DNA of 6,403 bases from Gammaproteobacteria bacterium (GTDB lineage Bacteria; Pseudomonadota; Gammaproteobacteria; S012-40). The DNA lies in NCBI GenBank assembly GCA_026982215.1, contig JALSHN010000024.1, forward strand, positions 1 to 6,403, written 5' to 3'. Positions 4,984 through 6,403 of the stretch are shown piece by piece. Under the pieces are notes generated by a model. The model saw nothing but the letters and a program-made list of their open reading frames with translations, was not told the origin of the DNA and did not search any database. Each line of letters starts with the position of its first letter. Position 1 is the stretch's first letter. Made by a program: the position numbers and the translations under genes.

Positions 4984-6403
4984 TCAGCCGCGCGCACCAC
5001 CGGAATAGGTCACCAACGGACCTTTTTTCTTGTCTTCCTGGCCGGTGCCACCGGTGACCTTGCTCACCGGCTCGGGGAGCTCCTCGTTACGCTTGGGCGG
5101 CATGACGGAAGTGACCCGCTGGCCACGGCGCGTGGGGTTGCGCCGCATGGCCGAGCTGCCTTCGGTGCCGGTCACACGGTCGCCCCGGGCCCAGTCGTCC
5201 CCGGTGATGCGCGGCCCGGCCTCCATTCCTTCGCCCGTGATGCGGCCCTTGGGACGCCCGTCCACGTCGCCCTGGGGCTCGGGCACCACGGGAGCGGCGG
5301 CATGCCCTCCCCGCCCGAAACAGGCCTCCTCGGTGCCGGTCACCTTGCCGCTGGCCTTGCCGAAAGGGCCGGTGATATGGCCGCGTCCGCCATCGTCCCC
5401 CGTCACCCGCACACCCCCGCTGGCAGGCGCACTCGCCGGGGAGGGCGCCCCCATGGCGGGCGCCAGCGCGGGCGCCGCGAGCATCTGAGGAAAATCGGGA
5501 CTGCCCGGCTCGGCCGCCGTCGAGGGACAGGCGGCGGCATACTGATCGGCACCGAGATACGGTGTCCCGGTCACCGGTTCACAGGCCCCCCGCTCGGCAC
5601 CGGTCATGCGACCATTGACCCCCGGCTGGGTGCCGGTGGCCACCGGACCGGGCGTGGCGCGACCCTGACGCTCGCGAGCGACGACCTCGTCCACCACCTC
5701 GGGGGGGCAATGGTCGCGGTATTGCTCGGCACCAGCGTAAGGCGTGCCGGTGACGGCCTTGCACGTTCCCGGCTCATCCCCGGTCACTTTGGGCGATCGC
5801 CCCGCCATGGTGCCAGTGACCACCTTCCCCTTGAGGGTCTGCGACACGCCCACCTTGGCATCCTGGGGCTCGGGCTCCGAGCCGCACAAGGCCTGGAACT
5901 GCTCCGCACCCACATAGTCGTCACCGGTGACGCGCTTGCAGCTACCCGGCTCGTCACCGGTCACCTTGGGGCTGCGCCCCACCACGGTACCGGTCACCTC
6001 TTCGCCCCGCGCCGTACGGCTCACCCCCACCTTACCGGGGTACGGCCGACCGTTTCCCGGGGTGGGATATTGCGTCCCCGTGAGGGCGCGCGCAGCACCC
6101 GGTTCGTCACCCGTCACCTTGTTCGCCTGACCACCGGCGACGGTGACGACATTGCCGCGCGCGGTGTGCGACGTGGTCACCCGCACCGGCGCCTCCGTGG
6201 GCACATTGCCGCAAAACTGCTGCAATTGTTCGGTACTGAGGTATTCGGTACCGGTGATGCGATCACAGGTCCCGGGCTCGTTTCCCGTCACCTTGGGACT
6301 GCGTCCTACCTCGGTCCCGGTCACCATCTGCCCGTGCAACGTCGTGGTGACACGCACCTTGGGAGCACCCGCCGACGGCTCGTTCTGACAAAACTCGCGA
6401 AAG
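4984..6403 (-). CDS. csoS2: Carboxysome scaffold protein CsoS2, middle and C-terminal regions (5' end outside window)
   Basis: CsoS2 is the disordered scaffold of alpha-carboxysomes: its N-terminal repeats bind Rubisco, its middle (M) repeats contact the shell, and its C-terminal region anchors to the inner shell surface. The reading frame is open to the window edge, so 472 full codons are seen and the N-terminal Rubisco-binding part is missing. Visible are five M-type repeats of about 50 residues (5527-6360) with VTGT, KVTGDEPG and VTGT(P)Y blocks and paired cysteines, then a Pro/Ala-rich linker, then C-terminal units with RVTGDD, ITG and KVTGTE motifs. The protein ends in VTYSGGARG, the hallmark CsoS2 terminus. 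The stop lies 13 bases before the preferred csoSCA start. One repeat lacks cysteines, and no CCTTTTT slippery site is present on the coding strand. Identification is very secure; only the assignment of repeat borders is approximate. Confidence 0.97.
   Translation of the reverse strand, partial: FREFCQNEPSAGAPKVRVTTTLHGQMVTGTEVGRSPKVTGNEPGTCDRITGTEYLSTEQLQQFCGNVPTEAPVRVTTSHTARGNVVTVAGGQANKVTGDEPGAARALTGTQYPTPGNGRPYPGKVGVSRTARGEEVTGTVVGRSPKVTGDEPGSCKRVTGDDYVGAEQFQALCGSEPEPQDAKVGVSQTLKGKVVTGTMAGRSPKVTGDEPGTCKAVTGTPYAGAEQYRDHCPPEVVDEVVARERQGRATPGPVATGTQPGVNGRMTGAERGACEPVTGTPYLGADQYAAACPSTAAEPGSPDFPQMLAAPALAPAMGAPSPASAPASGGVRVTGDDGGRGHITGPFGKASGKVTGTEEACFGRGGHAAAPVVPEPQGDVDGRPKGRITGEGMEAGPRITGDDWARGDRVTGTEGSSAMRRNPTRRGQRVTSVMPPKRNEELPEPVSKVTGGTGQEDKKKGPLVTYSGGARG
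5527..6360 (-). repeat. Five CsoS2 M-repeats (protein-level tandem repeats)
   Basis: Approximate units in reading order are 6360-6208, 6189-6034, 6033-5881, 5856-5707 and 5670-5527. The typical unit carries a VTGT block, a GRSPKVTGDEPG(S/T)C block with one cysteine, a VTGT(P/E)Y block and an EQ(Y/F)xxxC end with the second cysteine. The second unit (6189-6034) has no cysteine and ends in GNGRPYPG. The fifth is divergent in its first half (ATGTQPG, RMTGAERGAC) but keeps both cysteines. The units contact shell proteins in the known family. The repetition is a coding repeat, not a mobile or CRISPR repeat. Confidence 0.85.

Noticed and set aside
4970..5000. Start of csoSCA at the GTG at 5000
   Set aside because: It would overlap the csoS2 end by 17 bases, has no ribosome-binding sequence before it and adds an acidic stretch not expected at this N-terminus; the ATG at 4970 is better.
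5021..5032. A-rich run (AAGAAAAAAGG on the coding strand) near the end of csoS2 as a possible programmed frameshift site
   Set aside because: The run is in the phase AAG AAA AAA GGT, so it does not form the A-AAA-AAG heptamer in frame. A -1 shift would not enter the csoSCA frame (that needs +1), and it lies only about a dozen codons from the stop; it simply encodes the KKK of the tail.
5527..6360. Regularly spaced repeated sequence resembling a CRISPR or tandem DNA array
   Set aside because: The repeats are protein-coding M-repeats of CsoS2 with imperfect DNA identity and an intact frame.

Overview
The window is the downstream part of a proteobacterial alpha-carboxysome (cso) operon, and every supported gene lies on the minus strand. 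Read in the direction of transcription (high to low coordinates) the order is: csoS2 (5' part missing), csoSCA, csoS4A, csoS4B, two csoS1 hexamer genes, a bacterioferritin-like gene, acRAF, mcdA, mcdB and csoS1D (3' part missing). The upstream neighbours would be expected to be the Rubisco genes cbbL and cbbS, outside the window.

The GC-rich composition, tight gene packing and protein sequences suggest a chemolithoautotrophic proteobacterium of the Halothiobacillus / Thioalkalivibrio / Acidithiobacillus type, most likely a gammaproteobacterium. The McdAB pair, acRAF and the bacterioferritin-like gene inside the cluster are typical of the proteobacterial rather than the marine cyanobacterial version. 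The species cannot be named from the sequence alone.

Layout. 4984-6403 encodes the middle (M-repeat) and C-terminal regions of the scaffold CsoS2. 3483-4970 is the carboxysomal carbonic anhydrase. 3213-3470 and 2962-3213 are the two pentameric vertex proteins. 2613-2903 and 2268-2573 are two almost identical hexameric shell proteins. 1757-2233 is a ferritin-like protein with all ferroxidase ligands. 1485-1745 is a pterin-dehydratase-fold Rubisco assembly factor. 846-1472 and 575-853 are the McdA ATPase and its partner McdB, which space carboxysomes over the nucleoid. 1-438 is the tandem-BMC shell protein CsoS1D. Most genes overlap or are separated by fewer than 60 bases; the largest gap is the 136 bases between mcdB and csoS1D, which contains a perfect 7-bp hairpin.

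How they work together. CsoS2 gathers Rubisco and links it to the shell. CsoSCA makes CO2 from bicarbonate inside. CsoS1 hexamers tile the facets, CsoS4A/B close the vertices, and CsoS1D probably acts as a gated pore. acRAF helps Rubisco assemble, and McdAB distributes the finished bodies. The role of the bacterioferritin-like protein is unknown. No stretch over 300 bases lacks a gene, and no convincing internal promoter or factor-independent terminator was seen. This is a known type of system. The points most worth a second look are a cysteine-free M-repeat in CsoS2, the lack of the known CsoS2 frameshift heptamer, the intact ferroxidase site, the homogenised csoS1 pair and the hairpin before csoS1D.
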